Below, piece after piece: positions 7,317 through 16,363 of a DNA stretch of 64,000 nt. The notes below the pieces were generated by a model, which worked only from the letters and a program-made list of their open reading frames with translations, was not told where the DNA came from and ran no database searches. Within the stretch, counting starts at the first letter, position 1; every line of letters begins with the position of its first letter. Source of the DNA: Lachnospiraceae bacterium. GTDB lineage: Bacteria; Bacillota; Clostridia; Lachnospirales; Lachnospiraceae. Position numbers and translations under genes: made by a program. The stretch covers positions 62,001 to 126,000 of the forward strand of contig JAFQBM010000028.1 of NCBI GenBank assembly GCA_017399685.1. Direction: 5' to 3'.

Positions 7317-8376
7317 TAAAGTTCACTCTCCATTCTCTCCTCGCAATCGCAATCGTCATTCCATCCTCTGCATGCTTTCCATATACCAGCCTGCCTTCCG
7401 GCCCACACATTTTAAGTGCGGCTCTTTCACAGACATTATCTACTCCAACCTGTTCTTTTACAAAGTCAGACTTATGAAACTCTCCTTCTACACACATTAA
7501 CTCTTCGGCTTTATATGTAACAAACGAAATTTTCTCTTTCCTGCTAAAGCCAAGAAGTCCCGGCTCATCCTTTTTTACATCAATAGATGCCATTCCAAAT
7601 ACCTGAATAAGAGAAATTCCAGCTTTTTGCAAATGGCTCATAACAAAATCTTCTATTTTTTCTACTTCTTTCCCCCTTCTGCATCCTACCCCAATTACAT
7701 ATTCTTTGGGTTTAAGGAGAATTGCTGTCTTAAATTCTCTGTTTTCAGAAGTTATCACAACATCAACCTTCTGTATGGGCGGATATGTTACCAACTCTAT
7801 GCCATTTGGCAACTTAACATCTTTTTCTAAATGTCCTTGCTCAATAGATATGGTAATACTTTTCCCTGTCAATACCTTTGATGAAACCTTTGCAATTCCA
7901 TCTTTATTTACAATGGTAATCCCATTTTTCTTTGCAAACAAATCGATTGCGAATTTATTATTAATATCCGTTGCGGTGGTAATAACCGGTTCTGCTCCTA
8001 TTTTTTTTGCCAAAGAAACAGCAAGTTTATTAGCACCACCCACATGACCGGACAAAAGTGGAATTACATATTGTCCGTTTTCATCCATTACCAAAACCGG
8101 ACTATCATGGAGCTTGTCCGTAATGTGAGGTGCAATCGCTCTGACCGCTATACCACAGGCTCCAATAAACAGTAAGGCATTTCTTTCTTCAAACTGCTCT
8201 TTAGCCCATTCCCCTATACTCCCTGTGACAAATCGTACTGTCTTTCCTTCCTTACAGTAATTACTACATTTGGTATATAATTCACATTCTACTTCACGAA
8301 GTATTTTCGCAATTTTTTCAGAAAGTAATATTCCGTTTTCAGTAAAGCTGATAATACTTAACTTCATATTCTTCAC
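7306..8376 (-). CDS. cbiG: Cobalt-precorrin-5A hydrolase
   Basis: Opens the delta-lactone of cobalt-precorrin-5A and releases acetaldehyde, a step found only in the anaerobic route. The 356 residues show the N-terminal domain (FIGACGIAVRAIAPH, PLLSGHVGGANKLA, ITTATDINNKFAID) and the C-terminal CbiG domain (VIGVGCRRGKEVEKI, IDVKKDEPGLLGFS). Presence of CbiG with CbiD assigns the pathway as anaerobic. It starts with GTG at 8376 after AAAGG and overlaps the cbiF stop by three bases (GTGA). Confidence 0.94.
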   Translation of the reverse strand: MKNMKLSIISFTENGILLSEKIAKILREVECELYTKCSNYCKEGKTVRFVTGSIGEWAKEQFEERNALLFIGACGIAVRAIAPHITDKLHDSPVLVMDENGQYVIPLLSGHVGGANKLAVSLAKKIGAEPVITTATDINNKFAIDLFAKKNGITIVNKDGIAKVSSKVLTGKSITISIEQGHLEKDVKLPNGIELVTYPPIQKVDVVITSENREFKTAILLKPKEYVIGVGCRRGKEVEKIEDFVMSHLQKAGISLIQVFGMASIDVKKDEPGLLGFSRKEKISFVTYKAEELMCVEGEFHKSDFVKEQVGVDNVCERAALKMCGPEGRLVYGKHAEDGMTIAIARREWRVNFNEK

Positions 8377-9134
8377 GTATCCTTTGCTTGTCTAAATTTT
8401 GTAGAAAAGTCAGCTGCATACAATCTTGATTTTTTATAATTTTGATGCGTAATCACATCTCCCACTAAAACAAGTGCTGTTTTTGTGATTCCATGCTCTT
8501 TGGCTGTATCATAAAGGGTTTCAACCGTACAAATATATGCTTCCTCCTCCGGCCACGTTGCCTTATAGACAAGTGCCGCAGGAGTTTCTTTGCTATATCC
8601 ACCAGCCACTAATCTTTCACTTAGCTCTTTCAACATTCCTGTACTAAGGTAAATTGCCATAGATGCCTGATGTGTGGCAAAACTCTCTATACTTTCTTTT
8701 GCAGGAACCTTTGTCTTGCCTTCCATTCGTGTAATAATCAAGGATTGAGAGATTTCCGGCAAGGTATACTCTATATTCAAAGATGCTGCTGCTCCAAAAC
8801 AGGCACTCACCCCCGGACAACTCTCATAAGAAATCCCAAGCCTGTCCAGTTCATCCATCTGCTCTCTGACTGCTCCATAGATACTTGGCTCTCCTGTATG
8901 CAATCTTACCGTTGTTTTCCCTTCCGTTTCTGCTTTTTTCATGACTTCCAGAACTTCTTCCAATGTGAGCTTTGCACTATTGTGTATCTCACACTCTTTT
9001 TTTGCATATTGTAACAGTTCCGGATTTACCAAAGAACCAGCATAGATAATCACATCTGCCTGCTCTAATAACCGCATTCCTCTCACTGTAATTAAATCTA
9101 CTGCACCTGTTCCTGCTCCAACAAAGTAAACCAT
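8373..9134 (-). CDS. cbiF: Cobalt-precorrin-4 C11-methyltransferase
   Basis: SAM-dependent methylation at C11 of the corrin ring. The 253-residue tetrapyrrole methylase has VYFVGAGTGAVDLITVRG at the N-terminus, IIYAGSLVNPELL, LHTGEPSIYGAVREQM and SCPGVSACFGAAASL, all in the CbiF/CobM pattern. The LxHTGDPS-type motif here reads LHTGEPS. The ATG at 9134 has an excellent AAGGAGG seven bases upstream, although it overlaps cbiD by 37 bases, so this enzyme is probably translated well and independently. Confidence 0.94.
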   Translation of the reverse strand: MVYFVGAGTGAVDLITVRGMRLLEQADVIIYAGSLVNPELLQYAKKECEIHNSAKLTLEEVLEVMKKAETEGKTTVRLHTGEPSIYGAVREQMDELDRLGISYESCPGVSACFGAAASLNIEYTLPEISQSLIITRMEGKTKVPAKESIESFATHQASMAIYLSTGMLKELSERLVAGGYSKETPAALVYKATWPEEEAYICTVETLYDTAKEHGITKTALVLVGDVITHQNYKKSRLYAADFSTKFRQAKDT

Positions 9135-10210
9135 TTTGCCGCCTCCTTACTTTTTGCCAGTTCTCCAAATTCATTTGCATATAAAATACAATCAATTTGA
9201 AGCTTTCCTTTTGCACGCTTCTCTAAATAAAAACATATACGCTCCACTATCGTTTCCATAATAGCCAGTAATTTCCCGCTATCTTCCAAAATATGAACGG
9301 CTTCTTCTGTGGTAACACAATCTAATACTTTACGGATTTTCTCTGGCTCCACCGATTCTCTTACCGAAAATGCTGCTAACAGCTCCATTCTGCAATCAGC
9401 TTCTTTTGAATGTGTATTCATAATTCCACCAGCCACCTTTATCAGCTTCCCTATATGCCCGGTAAGAAGCATCTTCTGAAAGCCTAATTCTACCGCCATA
9501 TCAATGGTATCTCCGATGAAATTACTGCATTTTACACTTCTATCCAAATCATAACCATAGTTTTTTTTCATAAAATCCAATCCGTAGTTCCCCGGTGAAA
9601 CTGCAACATAATCAAATCCCTGTACCCTTCTTTGGTTTAACTCTATCCTAATAGTATCAAGGATTGCCTGATTACTCATAGGCTCTACCATTCCGCTGGT
9701 TCCTAGGATAGAAATACCTCCTACAATTCCAAGTCTTGGATTAAAAGTCTGCTGTGCCAGTTTTTCTCCGTCCGGTACTGAAATTTCTATCTGCAAGCTC
9801 CCTTTATAATCTGCCAGCTGACAAACCTGCATCACTTCTTTTTCAATCATTTCTCTTGGAACATGGTTAATTGCAGCACTCCCAACCGGCTGATTCAGTC
9901 CTGGTTTTGTTACTCTGCCAACTCCGGCTCCACCATCAATCTCTATCTTTTGCTCCGTACTTTCTCCATAAGAAACCTTTGCATAAATATATGCTCCTGT
10001 TGTAATATCCGGATCGTCTCCGCCATCCTTTTCCACTGCACAACTGACTTCTTTTTCTTTACGACAAATATCCACAAGCTGTGCTGTATATGGGATTCCT
10101 TTTGGAGTCTCTATTGTAATTTCTGTTTTCAATTTTCCCGTCAGAAGCATATACGCTGCCGCTTTTGATGCTGCTGCCGCACAGCTTCCTGTGGTAAATC
10201 CATATCGCAT
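9098..10210 (-). CDS. cbiD: Cobalt-precorrin-5B C1-methyltransferase
   Basis: Methylates C1 in the anaerobic corrin pathway; CbiD is unrelated to the other methylases. The 370 residues begin MRYGFTTGSCAAAASKAA, the hallmark of the family, followed by KDGGDDPDITTGA, GGAGVGRVTKPGL and GTSGMVEPMS, then LLTGHIGKLIKVAGGIMNTHS. The ATG at 10210 has AAAGG six bases upstream and lies 11 bases after cbiC. Confidence 0.96.
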   Translation of the reverse strand: MRYGFTTGSCAAAASKAAAYMLLTGKLKTEITIETPKGIPYTAQLVDICRKEKEVSCAVEKDGGDDPDITTGAYIYAKVSYGESTEQKIEIDGGAGVGRVTKPGLNQPVGSAAINHVPREMIEKEVMQVCQLADYKGSLQIEISVPDGEKLAQQTFNPRLGIVGGISILGTSGMVEPMSNQAILDTIRIELNQRRVQGFDYVAVSPGNYGLDFMKKNYGYDLDRSVKCSNFIGDTIDMAVELGFQKMLLTGHIGKLIKVAGGIMNTHSKEADCRMELLAAFSVRESVEPEKIRKVLDCVTTEEAVHILEDSGKLLAIMETIVERICFYLEKRAKGKLQIDCILYANEFGELAKSKEAAKWFTLLEQEQVQ

Positions 10211-10221
10211 AGTATCCCTTT

Positions 10222-10866
10222 CTATCTTGTCAGTTCATACAAAAGTGCATTACATATGGCTGCTGCCACATTACTACCGCCTTTTCTTCCTCTGTTTATG
10301 ATGTATGGCACTTCTGTTTCCATAATTAACTCTTTTGCAACCTCTACATTTACAAAGCCTACCGGAACACCAATTACAAATGCCGGACGCCAGTTAATCT
10401 CCTGTATCATCTCATATAGCTGTATCAAGGCTGTCGGGGCATTACCTACTGCAAAAATAACAGGCCTTTCAATATCCGCTGCCTTTTCCATACTAACAAC
10501 TGCTCTTGTTACGCCCCTTTTCTTTGCAATCCTTGCCACATCCTCATCTGCCATAAAGCAATGAGCCTGTCCTCCCAGCTTCGCCAATGCTTTCTTATTG
10601 ATTCCTGATAGTGCCATATTCGTATCTGTTACAATATCTGCTCCATTTTTTAAAAGCTCTTTTGCAATAAATACTGCATCTTTTGAATAGGTCATAGTAT
10701 TTGCATAGTCAAAATCTGCACTGGTATGTATCACTCTTTTTGTAATCATTTCCTGTTCTGCTGGAAGTGAAATTCCTCTTTTCCTAAGTTCTTCCGTTAT
10801 AATTTCAAAACTTCTCGTTTCAATTTCTTCCGGAAGTAAACATTCTATCTTACTTTTTAGTTCCAC
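10222..10866 (-). CDS. cbiC: Cobalt-precorrin-8 methylmutase
   Basis: Moves the methyl group from C11 to C12 to yield (cobalt-)cobyrinate, the last ring step. The 214 residues contain RVIHTSADFDYANTM with the catalytic His, DTNMALSGINK, AVGNAPTALIQLYE and IGVPVGFVNVEVAKE, followed by YIINRGRKGGSNVAAAICNA. All family blocks are intact. The start is GTG 10866 with GGAG seven bases upstream, overlapping the cobD end by 10 bases. Confidence 0.95.
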   Translation of the reverse strand: MELKSKIECLLPEEIETRSFEIITEELRKRGISLPAEQEMITKRVIHTSADFDYANTMTYSKDAVFIAKELLKNGADIVTDTNMALSGINKKALAKLGGQAHCFMADEDVARIAKKRGVTRAVVSMEKAADIERPVIFAVGNAPTALIQLYEMIQEINWRPAFVIGVPVGFVNVEVAKELIMETEVPYIINRGRKGGSNVAAAICNALLYELTR

Positions 10867-11897
10867 TTTATTTCTCCAATCGCTTTTAACAAAGTCTCAT
10901 TTTCTTTTCTGTCCTTTACTGCAATTCTATAAAATCCCTTTGATAGTCCCCTGAAATTCTCACAGTCCCGAATCAGTATCCCTTTTTCTAATAATCTGTC
11001 ATATAATGGCCGCTCACAATAAATCAGGAGAAAATTGGCTTTCCCCTGAAACACCTTATAACCTGCCTGTTTCAGCCCAGTCTCTAAAAATTGTCTTTCT
11101 TTCTCCACATAAGTAACTGTTTTTCTGACAAATGCTGTCTGCATGGCACATTCATATCCTGCTGCCTGTGCGAAACTTGAAACATTCCACTCCGGTAATT
11201 GCCTTCCGATTTTCTCTAATAACAACGGATTACTGCAAATCAAATACCCCAAACGAACTCCGGGAATAGAAAATATCTTAGTAAATGCTCTGACAAGTAT
11301 TAAATTTGGAAATATTTCGACTTCATGTATCATGGAACACTCCTTACCACAGAACTCTATAAAGCATTCATCCAGAACTACATAAATTCCATTATCTCGG
11401 CAATGAAAAAGCACATTTCTTAACACTTCCCTACTCATTAAATTTCCGGTAGGATTATTTGGATTTGCAAGAAACAAAATATCAACATCTTCTGTCAGCA
11501 CTGATAAGAAATCCTCTTGTAAACAAAAATCATTCTCTTCTTTTGTTACATAATATAGAATTTCCCCATCAGAAACTCCTGTCGCATACTCATATCCATA
11601 AAAAGATGGAACCGGAATCACTGTTTTTTTCGGTTTGATTCCATGAACAATCGCCATAAAAAGCTCAGATGCACCATTGCCAAAGAGCAAATCCTCCTTC
11701 GGCACTGTAAGCATTCCACTAACTGCTTTCTTTAATTTTTCTGCTGATATATCAGGATACCTACTACAAGTTTCTACCGCCTCATGCAAAGCAGCTTCTA
11801 CAGCATCCGGTATGCCAAGAGGATTTACATTCACAGAAAAATCTATTTTTACATAATTTCTGTAAATATCGCCTCCATGAATTCCTTTCATTTTCAT
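10857..11897 (-). CDS. cobD: Threonine-phosphate decarboxylase (PLP enzyme)
   Basis: Makes (R)-1-amino-2-propanol O-2-phosphate, the linker between the corrin ring and the nucleotide loop. It is a fold-type I aminotransferase relative. IHGGDIYRNY and DFSVNVNPLG at residues 6-28 are typical CobD. LANPNNPTGN, DECFIEF and the PLP lysine within AFTKIFSIPGVRLGY (K207) are present. I start at ATG 11897 (346 residues), four bases after AAAGG; an in-frame TTG lies directly before it. A histidinol-phosphate aminotransferase is the main alternative, but the N-terminal motif and context favour CobD. Confidence 0.9.
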   Translation of the reverse strand: MKMKGIHGGDIYRNYVKIDFSVNVNPLGIPDAVEAALHEAVETCSRYPDISAEKLKKAVSGMLTVPKEDLLFGNGASELFMAIVHGIKPKKTVIPVPSFYGYEYATGVSDGEILYYVTKEENDFCLQEDFLSVLTEDVDILFLANPNNPTGNLMSREVLRNVLFHCRDNGIYVVLDECFIEFCGKECSMIHEVEIFPNLILVRAFTKIFSIPGVRLGYLICSNPLLLEKIGRQLPEWNVSSFAQAAGYECAMQTAFVRKTVTYVEKERQFLETGLKQAGYKVFQGKANFLLIYCERPLYDRLLEKGILIRDCENFRGLSKGFYRIAVKDRKENETLLKAIGEIKWN

Positions 11898-11912
11898 CAA
11901 ACCTTTCTCATT

Positions 11913-12902
11913 TTATAAGCAACTACGGATTACTACGCACATTAACCCCAATGCAAGCAGACATATAAGCTCACTGAGCCATGCTGTCAGATACATTAAA
12001 CGGTTTACCTTCTTAATGTCTTCACACTCTACCGCTCGCACTCTGTCTCCAATATAAGGTTTCTTTACTATTTTTCCAAAATAACTGGCGTCTCCAGCAA
12101 GCTGAATCCCTAATGCTCCTGCACACACGCTTTCCGTTTGTGCAGAATTAGGACTTGCATGATTTTGGTTATCTCTTTTGTAAATGTAATAGGCTCTTTT
12201 CCCGGAAAAGCATTTCCCACCTACAAATGATGCAGCTATCATTAAATATGCACTGATTCTGGCAGGCAGAAAATTCACCACATCATCTAACTTTGCGGCG
12301 GTTCTTCCAACATACAAATATTTATCATTCTTGTAACCAATCATGGAATCCATCGTATTCACTGCTTTATATAAAAATCCTAATATGGGACCTCCAAGTG
12401 CAGTATATAGCATAGGTGCGATTACCCCATCAGATGTATTTTCCGCCACAGTTTCGATTGCTGCCTTTGCTACTCCTTCTTCATTTAAGGCTTCCGTATC
12501 CCTTCCTACAATCATAGAAACTGCTTTTCTCGCCTCCGGTAATTTCTTATCTTTCAGGCAATGATAAACCTTCATACTCTCAACCTTTAGGCATTTTGTT
12601 GCTAAAATCTGATAGGTCATAACCGTTTCTACTGCTATTCCCAAATAACAATTTATGTAATAAGCTAAAAACAGAATAAGTGTGGTAACTGCCATTGTAC
12701 TGAATAGTACAATGATTACCATGTAAATTCCCTGCCGAAGTTCCTTTTTTCCATTTCTAACTTTATTTTTATCTAAAAAACATTTTTCTACTTTTGCAAT
12801 CAAACTTCCAATGAATCGGATCGGGTGAGGCAACCAATAAGGATCACCAAACAGCAAATCCAGTAGAAAACCTAAGAAAAACGCTATCATATGATATTTC
12901 AT
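11913..12902 (-). CDS. cbiB: Adenosylcobinamide-phosphate synthase
   Basis: Attaches the aminopropanol (phosphate) arm to adenosylcobyric acid; an integral membrane enzyme. The 329 residues include LDLLFGDPYWLPHPIRFIG near the N-terminus, the DTEALNEEGVAKAAIETVAEN block, TSDGVIAPMLY and KAVNTMDSMIGYKNDKY, all diagnostic. About four to five hydrophobic segments are visible (residues 4-14, 58-85, 150s-180s, 215-225, C-terminus). AGGAG stands eight bases before ATG 12902. It follows cobC by 14 bases. Confidence 0.95.
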   Translation of the reverse strand: MKYHMIAFFLGFLLDLLFGDPYWLPHPIRFIGSLIAKVEKCFLDKNKVRNGKKELRQGIYMVIIVLFSTMAVTTLILFLAYYINCYLGIAVETVMTYQILATKCLKVESMKVYHCLKDKKLPEARKAVSMIVGRDTEALNEEGVAKAAIETVAENTSDGVIAPMLYTALGGPILGFLYKAVNTMDSMIGYKNDKYLYVGRTAAKLDDVVNFLPARISAYLMIAASFVGGKCFSGKRAYYIYKRDNQNHASPNSAQTESVCAGALGIQLAGDASYFGKIVKKPYIGDRVRAVECEDIKKVNRLMYLTAWLSELICLLALGLMCVVIRSCL

Positions 12903-12916
12903 ATTTAAAACTCCTG

Positions 12917-13534
12917 CTATATCTTTTCAAGTTCAATGATTTCCGGCTTTGTATCAAAATTTTTCACAGTACAAACATATCCTTTTCCGTTTGCTACCTG
13001 ATAATCAAAATAATCTCCCTTACCGTACCTGCTTAGTAGTGCCATAATGGTACCGCCATGCACAATCATTCCGATTGTTTTATGTCCTTCTTGTTTTATC
13101 TTTTTTACTTTCTCTACCATTCTTTGAAAGCCTTTGTCGCATCGTGTGATAAATTCCTCTCTGCTTTCTCCTTCTGGAAAAGGAAGTGTACCATTACTGT
13201 CAATCCATGCTTGATACCGTTTATCTTCCTGTAGTTCCATGTAATTTTTCCCTTCAAAGGTTCCAAAATCCATTTCTCTCCATTCTTTAATTTGAACAGG
13301 CTGTAACCCTGGATACAAAATTTCTGCGGTTTGCACACATCTTTTCATAGGACTGGTAAATAAAAAATCAATATTCGGAAACAACTGCAATTTCTTATAT
13401 TCTACTAATTGCATTACCCCCGCTTTAGAAAGAGATTCATCCGTTTTCCCTAAATATCTGTGTTCTATATTCGCTTTTGTTGTTCCATGTCTAATCAGTA
13501 CAAACGTTATTTGATTTTCTGACCTATCCCACAT
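12917..13534 (-). CDS. cobC: Histidine phosphatase family protein, probable alpha-ribazole phosphatase
   Basis: 205 residues of the phosphoglycerate mutase-like fold. The catalytic RHG triad occurs in FVLIRHGTTKANI, the second His region in MIVHGGTIMALLSRY, and Glu in REMDFGTFEGKNY. In B12 operons this fold removes phosphate from alpha-ribazole-5'-phosphate or adenosylcobalamin-5'-phosphate, which fits its place between cbiB and cobS. The fold alone does not prove substrate. ATG 13534 has GGAG eight bases upstream and overlaps the preceding gene by 28 bases. Confidence 0.82.
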   Translation of the reverse strand: MWDRSENQITFVLIRHGTTKANIEHRYLGKTDESLSKAGVMQLVEYKKLQLFPNIDFLFTSPMKRCVQTAEILYPGLQPVQIKEWREMDFGTFEGKNYMELQEDKRYQAWIDSNGTLPFPEGESREEFITRCDKGFQRMVEKVKKIKQEGHKTIGMIVHGGTIMALLSRYGKGDYFDYQVANGKGYVCTVKNFDTKPEIIELEKI

Positions 13535-13890
13535 ATCACACGCTCCACTTCTTCTGCTTTCTTCGCAAGCTCCACAAGTATCCTTCCAGTTCGCTCCCTA
13601 TATTCTCTTTCAAATGCTTCTATGGGAACAATTCCATTTCCAACCTCATCACTGATAATTACACAATCCGGATACTTCTCTACAAACTCAAAAATTTCCC
13701 TCTCAGGACAACCATCATGAGCAATTTTCATCTTTACCCAATTATGAAAATGATTGATAACTACAATACCTCTTTTCTCCTCTATATTCTCCGGTATTTC
13801 GCCATCAAAAATCTTACTTGCCTCCGCACCATACTTTTCAAGCACATAGTTTAATTTTCCCTGTGCATATCCGCCAATAATCAGCTTCAT
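13507..13890 (-). CDS. Short CobU-like protein with altered P-loop
   Basis: 127 residues from ATG 13890, which has GGAGG six bases upstream. MKLIIGGYAQGK aligns with the CobU P-loop (GGxxSGKS) but has Q for S and L after K. CVIISDEVGNGIVP and the following helix with RTGRILVELAKKAEEV and CGIGQKIK match the C-terminal half of CobU well. The central guanylylated His region is missing. True cobU is also in the operon (14724-15266), so this is a paralogue that may be a partner subunit, a binding protein or a decaying copy. Not a frameshift; the frame is intact and well spaced. Confidence 0.75.
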   Translation of the reverse strand: MKLIIGGYAQGKLNYVLEKYGAEASKIFDGEIPENIEEKRGIVVINHFHNWVKMKIAHDGCPEREIFEFVEKYPDCVIISDEVGNGIVPIEAFEREYRERTGRILVELAKKAEEVERVICGIGQKIK

Positions 13891-13933
13891 CATCCACCTC
13901 CATTCATTACTTTTCACTTCGTTCATAGTAACT

Positions 13934-14698
13934 TTAAATCACTACATTGATTACTGCTGCCATAATCATCATGCTCGCCTCACAGATAAGAACAAAATAA
14001 CCTGCTGTATCTCCTGTGATTCCACCAAGCTCCTTTTTCGTCCTGTAATAGTAATAAGCAAATGCGAAAAACGCTGCTACCACCACAATGATTCCTGCAT
14101 ATAAGGATTGCCAAAGCATAAAACAGATACACGCTATACTTTGCAGATATAACGACCACTTCACAATCGCTTTTTGTGAGCTGCTTGCAAAGAGATAGAG
14201 CATTCCGTCTTTCTTCGCTGACGGAAAGGAAACCACACTGATTCCACTAAGACAGCGTGCCAAGAAGAAACCACCACATACAATCTTTAACAAACTCTTA
14301 TCCGCTACTTCCGAAAATGCTCCAATATAAACTATTCCATACAAAACAAGCATAATAACAGCAAATGCCCCAATATGAGAATCTTTTAAAATTTCCAGTT
14401 TCTTCTCCTTTGGCTGGTAAGAATGAAATGCATCCATTGTATCCATAAAACCGTCTATATGAAAACCACCTGTAATCATAAGCGGAATGGCTATTCCTAT
14501 CAGAATATAGCACGTTTTTCCAACATCAAATATGCCACACAAATGGTTCCAGAAATAAACACATCCACCAATGACTGCACCAATCCAAGGAAAGAAACAG
14601 AGCATATACTTCATATCCTCTTCCTTCCACTCAAATTGCGGAACCGGAATTTTTGAATAGATAGAAAATGCAATCATAAGTGACTTTAAAATATGCAT
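13934..14698 (-). CDS. cobS: Adenosylcobinamide-GDP ribazoletransferase (cobalamin synthase)
   Basis: Joins adenosylcobinamide-GDP with alpha-ribazole in the membrane, the last assembly step. The 254 residues show the family start FSIYSKIPVPQFEW, the metal-binding GGFHIDGFMDTMDA (Asp-rich), AFHSYQPKEKKLEILKDSHIG and a late GGITGDTAGY. Several membrane helices are visible. I choose ATG 14698, which gives the usual N-terminus; an ATG at 14731 would add 11 charged residues and overlap cobU. Confidence 0.94.
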   Translation of the reverse strand: MHILKSLMIAFSIYSKIPVPQFEWKEEDMKYMLCFFPWIGAVIGGCVYFWNHLCGIFDVGKTCYILIGIAIPLMITGGFHIDGFMDTMDAFHSYQPKEKKLEILKDSHIGAFAVIMLVLYGIVYIGAFSEVADKSLLKIVCGGFFLARCLSGISVVSFPSAKKDGMLYLFASSSQKAIVKWSLYLQSIACICFMLWQSLYAGIIVVVAAFFAFAYYYYRTKKELGGITGDTAGYFVLICEASMMIMAAVINVVI

Positions 14699-14723
14699 CT
14701 TTTTTTCTTCCTTTCTTCTGTTA

Positions 14724-15266
14724 CTAAGCATTCTTAGACTTAATCACTAATGGAATGCCAACTACCACTTCTACAACCTCATCTGCCATGTCTGCCAGCA
14801 TTTCATTTATTCTCCCCATTGCCCGGATATATGCCATCGTAGTCTTGTCATACACCTGTCCATCTTCAAAAACGTTGTTGCTCACAATTACAAGATGCGT
14901 CACTTCCTTGTTTAATGTTTCTATCTCCTTGACAATTTTTTCTGTTACAACTTCTTCTGTTTCTGGTACTTCTCCCGCAAACATCTCATTGGCTGTAAGA
15001 TTAGAGATACATTCCAATAATGCAGTCCTGTCTCCAGCTTCCATTTTTTCCGTTGATTTTTTTAAATCTACAGTCTGCTCAATCGTAGAAAAATCCTTAC
15101 CACTTCTAAGCGTCCTATGTCTTTCCATTTTCTTTTCGCCTTCTTCATCATAAACCTGCATAGTAGCAATATAATATTTCTTCTTTTCTTTTGAAAGGGA
15201 AACAATATAATCTTCTGCAAACGCAGACTTACCACTACCGCTTCCGCCAATAATTAATGTCATCAT
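14724..15266 (-). CDS. cobU: Adenosylcobinamide kinase / adenosylcobinamide-phosphate guanylyltransferase
   Basis: Phosphorylates adenosylcobinamide and transfers GMP to it. The 180 residues have a perfect P-loop [17 protein letters not shown], the YIATM strand and a His in MERHRTLR that corresponds to the guanylylated His region. ISNLTANEMF is the second conserved segment. In place of the usual SNEVGxGIVP the sequence is SNNVFEDG, a clear divergence. The start overlaps the cobT stop (ATGA). A second, short CobU-like protein in the same operon keeps the motif missing here. Confidence 0.92.
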   Translation of the reverse strand: MMTLIIGGSGSGKSAFAEDYIVSLSKEKKKYYIATMQVYDEEGEKKMERHRTLRSGKDFSTIEQTVDLKKSTEKMEAGDRTALLECISNLTANEMFAGEVPETEEVVTEKIVKEIETLNKEVTHLVIVSNNVFEDGQVYDKTTMAYIRAMGRINEMLADMADEVVEVVVGIPLVIKSKNA

Positions 15267-16363
15267 TTATGTGAAAACCTCTCATATTGCTCTATCTTAA
15301 TGTCTGAAAAAGTTGTTCTGTCCTGATATATGCTAAGTGCTATATCAAGAAGTGAAAACATCATAACCGCTCCGGTTCCTTCTCCTAATGCCATATTCCC
15401 ATCAATAACAGGCTCTACACCCAATTCCTTTGCTAATCTTTCTGCTGCCGGCTCCTTTCCCTTGTGGGACGGAATTAGATACTCCTTTGTTCCAGGCACT
15501 ATTCGTTCTGCTAGTAGTGCTGCTACCATGCTGATAACACCATCTAAAACAATCGGGACATGATACAATGCACCCCCGATACAAACTCCGGTAAGCCCTG
15601 CAATATCAAATCCTCCAACTGTTTCAAGTATCTGTAATGCATCTGCCTCTTTTAATTCATACTTATCTATGGCTTCAGCAATCATCCTTTGCTTATGTAC
15701 CAGTTTTTCATCACTCAGTCCTGCTCCTCTTCCGGTAACTTCTGCCACTTCACATCCGAGTAATGCTACGGTTACTGCACTGCTGGTTGTTGTATTTCCT
15801 ATCCCCATTTCTCCTGTTGCAAGAATTTTGTAACCTTTTTCTTTACAATCAAACACCATTTCTATTCCTGTAAAAATTGCCTTAATTGCTTCTTCCTCTG
15901 TCATAGCAGGTTCATTTCTAAAGTTTCTGGTTCCTAATGAAATCTTCCTATCTAACACTCCCGGTATGCTATCTTTGTAATTCACACCTATATCCACTGG
16001 AATCGTGTCAGCTCCAACAATCTCTGCCATCTTCCCTACAGAAGATTTCTTGTTTGCCATGCTTCTTACAACTGCCAGTGTCACTTCCTGACCTGATTGA
16101 CTGATACCTTCCCGGGCGATTCCATTATCCGCACACATGATAATAACTGCCTTTTTTGAAATATTAATGATTTCTGTTCCTTGAATTGCTCCAATTTGTG
16201 CCGTTAATGTTTCAAATCTTCCTAAACCGTCAATCGGTTTTGCTACATAATCGAAGTTACTTAACACCTTTTTGCGAATCTCCTTATCTGGAGCTTTCAC
16301 TGTAAGTTTCTCAAGTCCTTCTCTTGTATATCTATTCCAAATGGGCTTCTCTAAGCATTCCAT
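15263..16363 (-). CDS. cobT: Nicotinate-nucleotide-dimethylbenzimidazole phosphoribosyltransferase
   Basis: Activates the lower-ligand base to its alpha-ribotide. The 366 residues contain [56 protein letters not shown] and [10 protein letters not shown], all conserved. The catalytic Glu is E328 in [13 protein letters not shown] 16363 has GGAGG upstream inside the cobQ end (32-base overlap). No bza or blu lower-ligand genes are in the window, so the base is not defined here. Confidence 0.96.
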   Translation of the reverse strand: MECLEKPIWNRYTREGLEKLTVKAPDKEIRKKVLSNFDYVAKPIDGLGRFETLTAQIGAIQGTEIINISKKAVIIMCADNGIAREGISQSGQEVTLAVVRSMANKKSSVGKMAEIVGADTIPVDIGVNYKDSIPGVLDRKISLGTRNFRNEPAMTEEEAIKAIFTGIEMVFDCKEKGYKILATGEMGIGNTTTSSAVTVALLGCEVAEVTGRGAGLSDEKLVHKQRMIAEAIDKYELKEADALQILETVGGFDIAGLTGVCIGGALYHVPIVLDGVISMVAALLAERIVPGTKEYLIPSHKGKEPAAERLAKELGVEPVIDGNMALGEGTGAVMMFSLLDIALSIYQDRTTFSDIKIEQYERFSHK

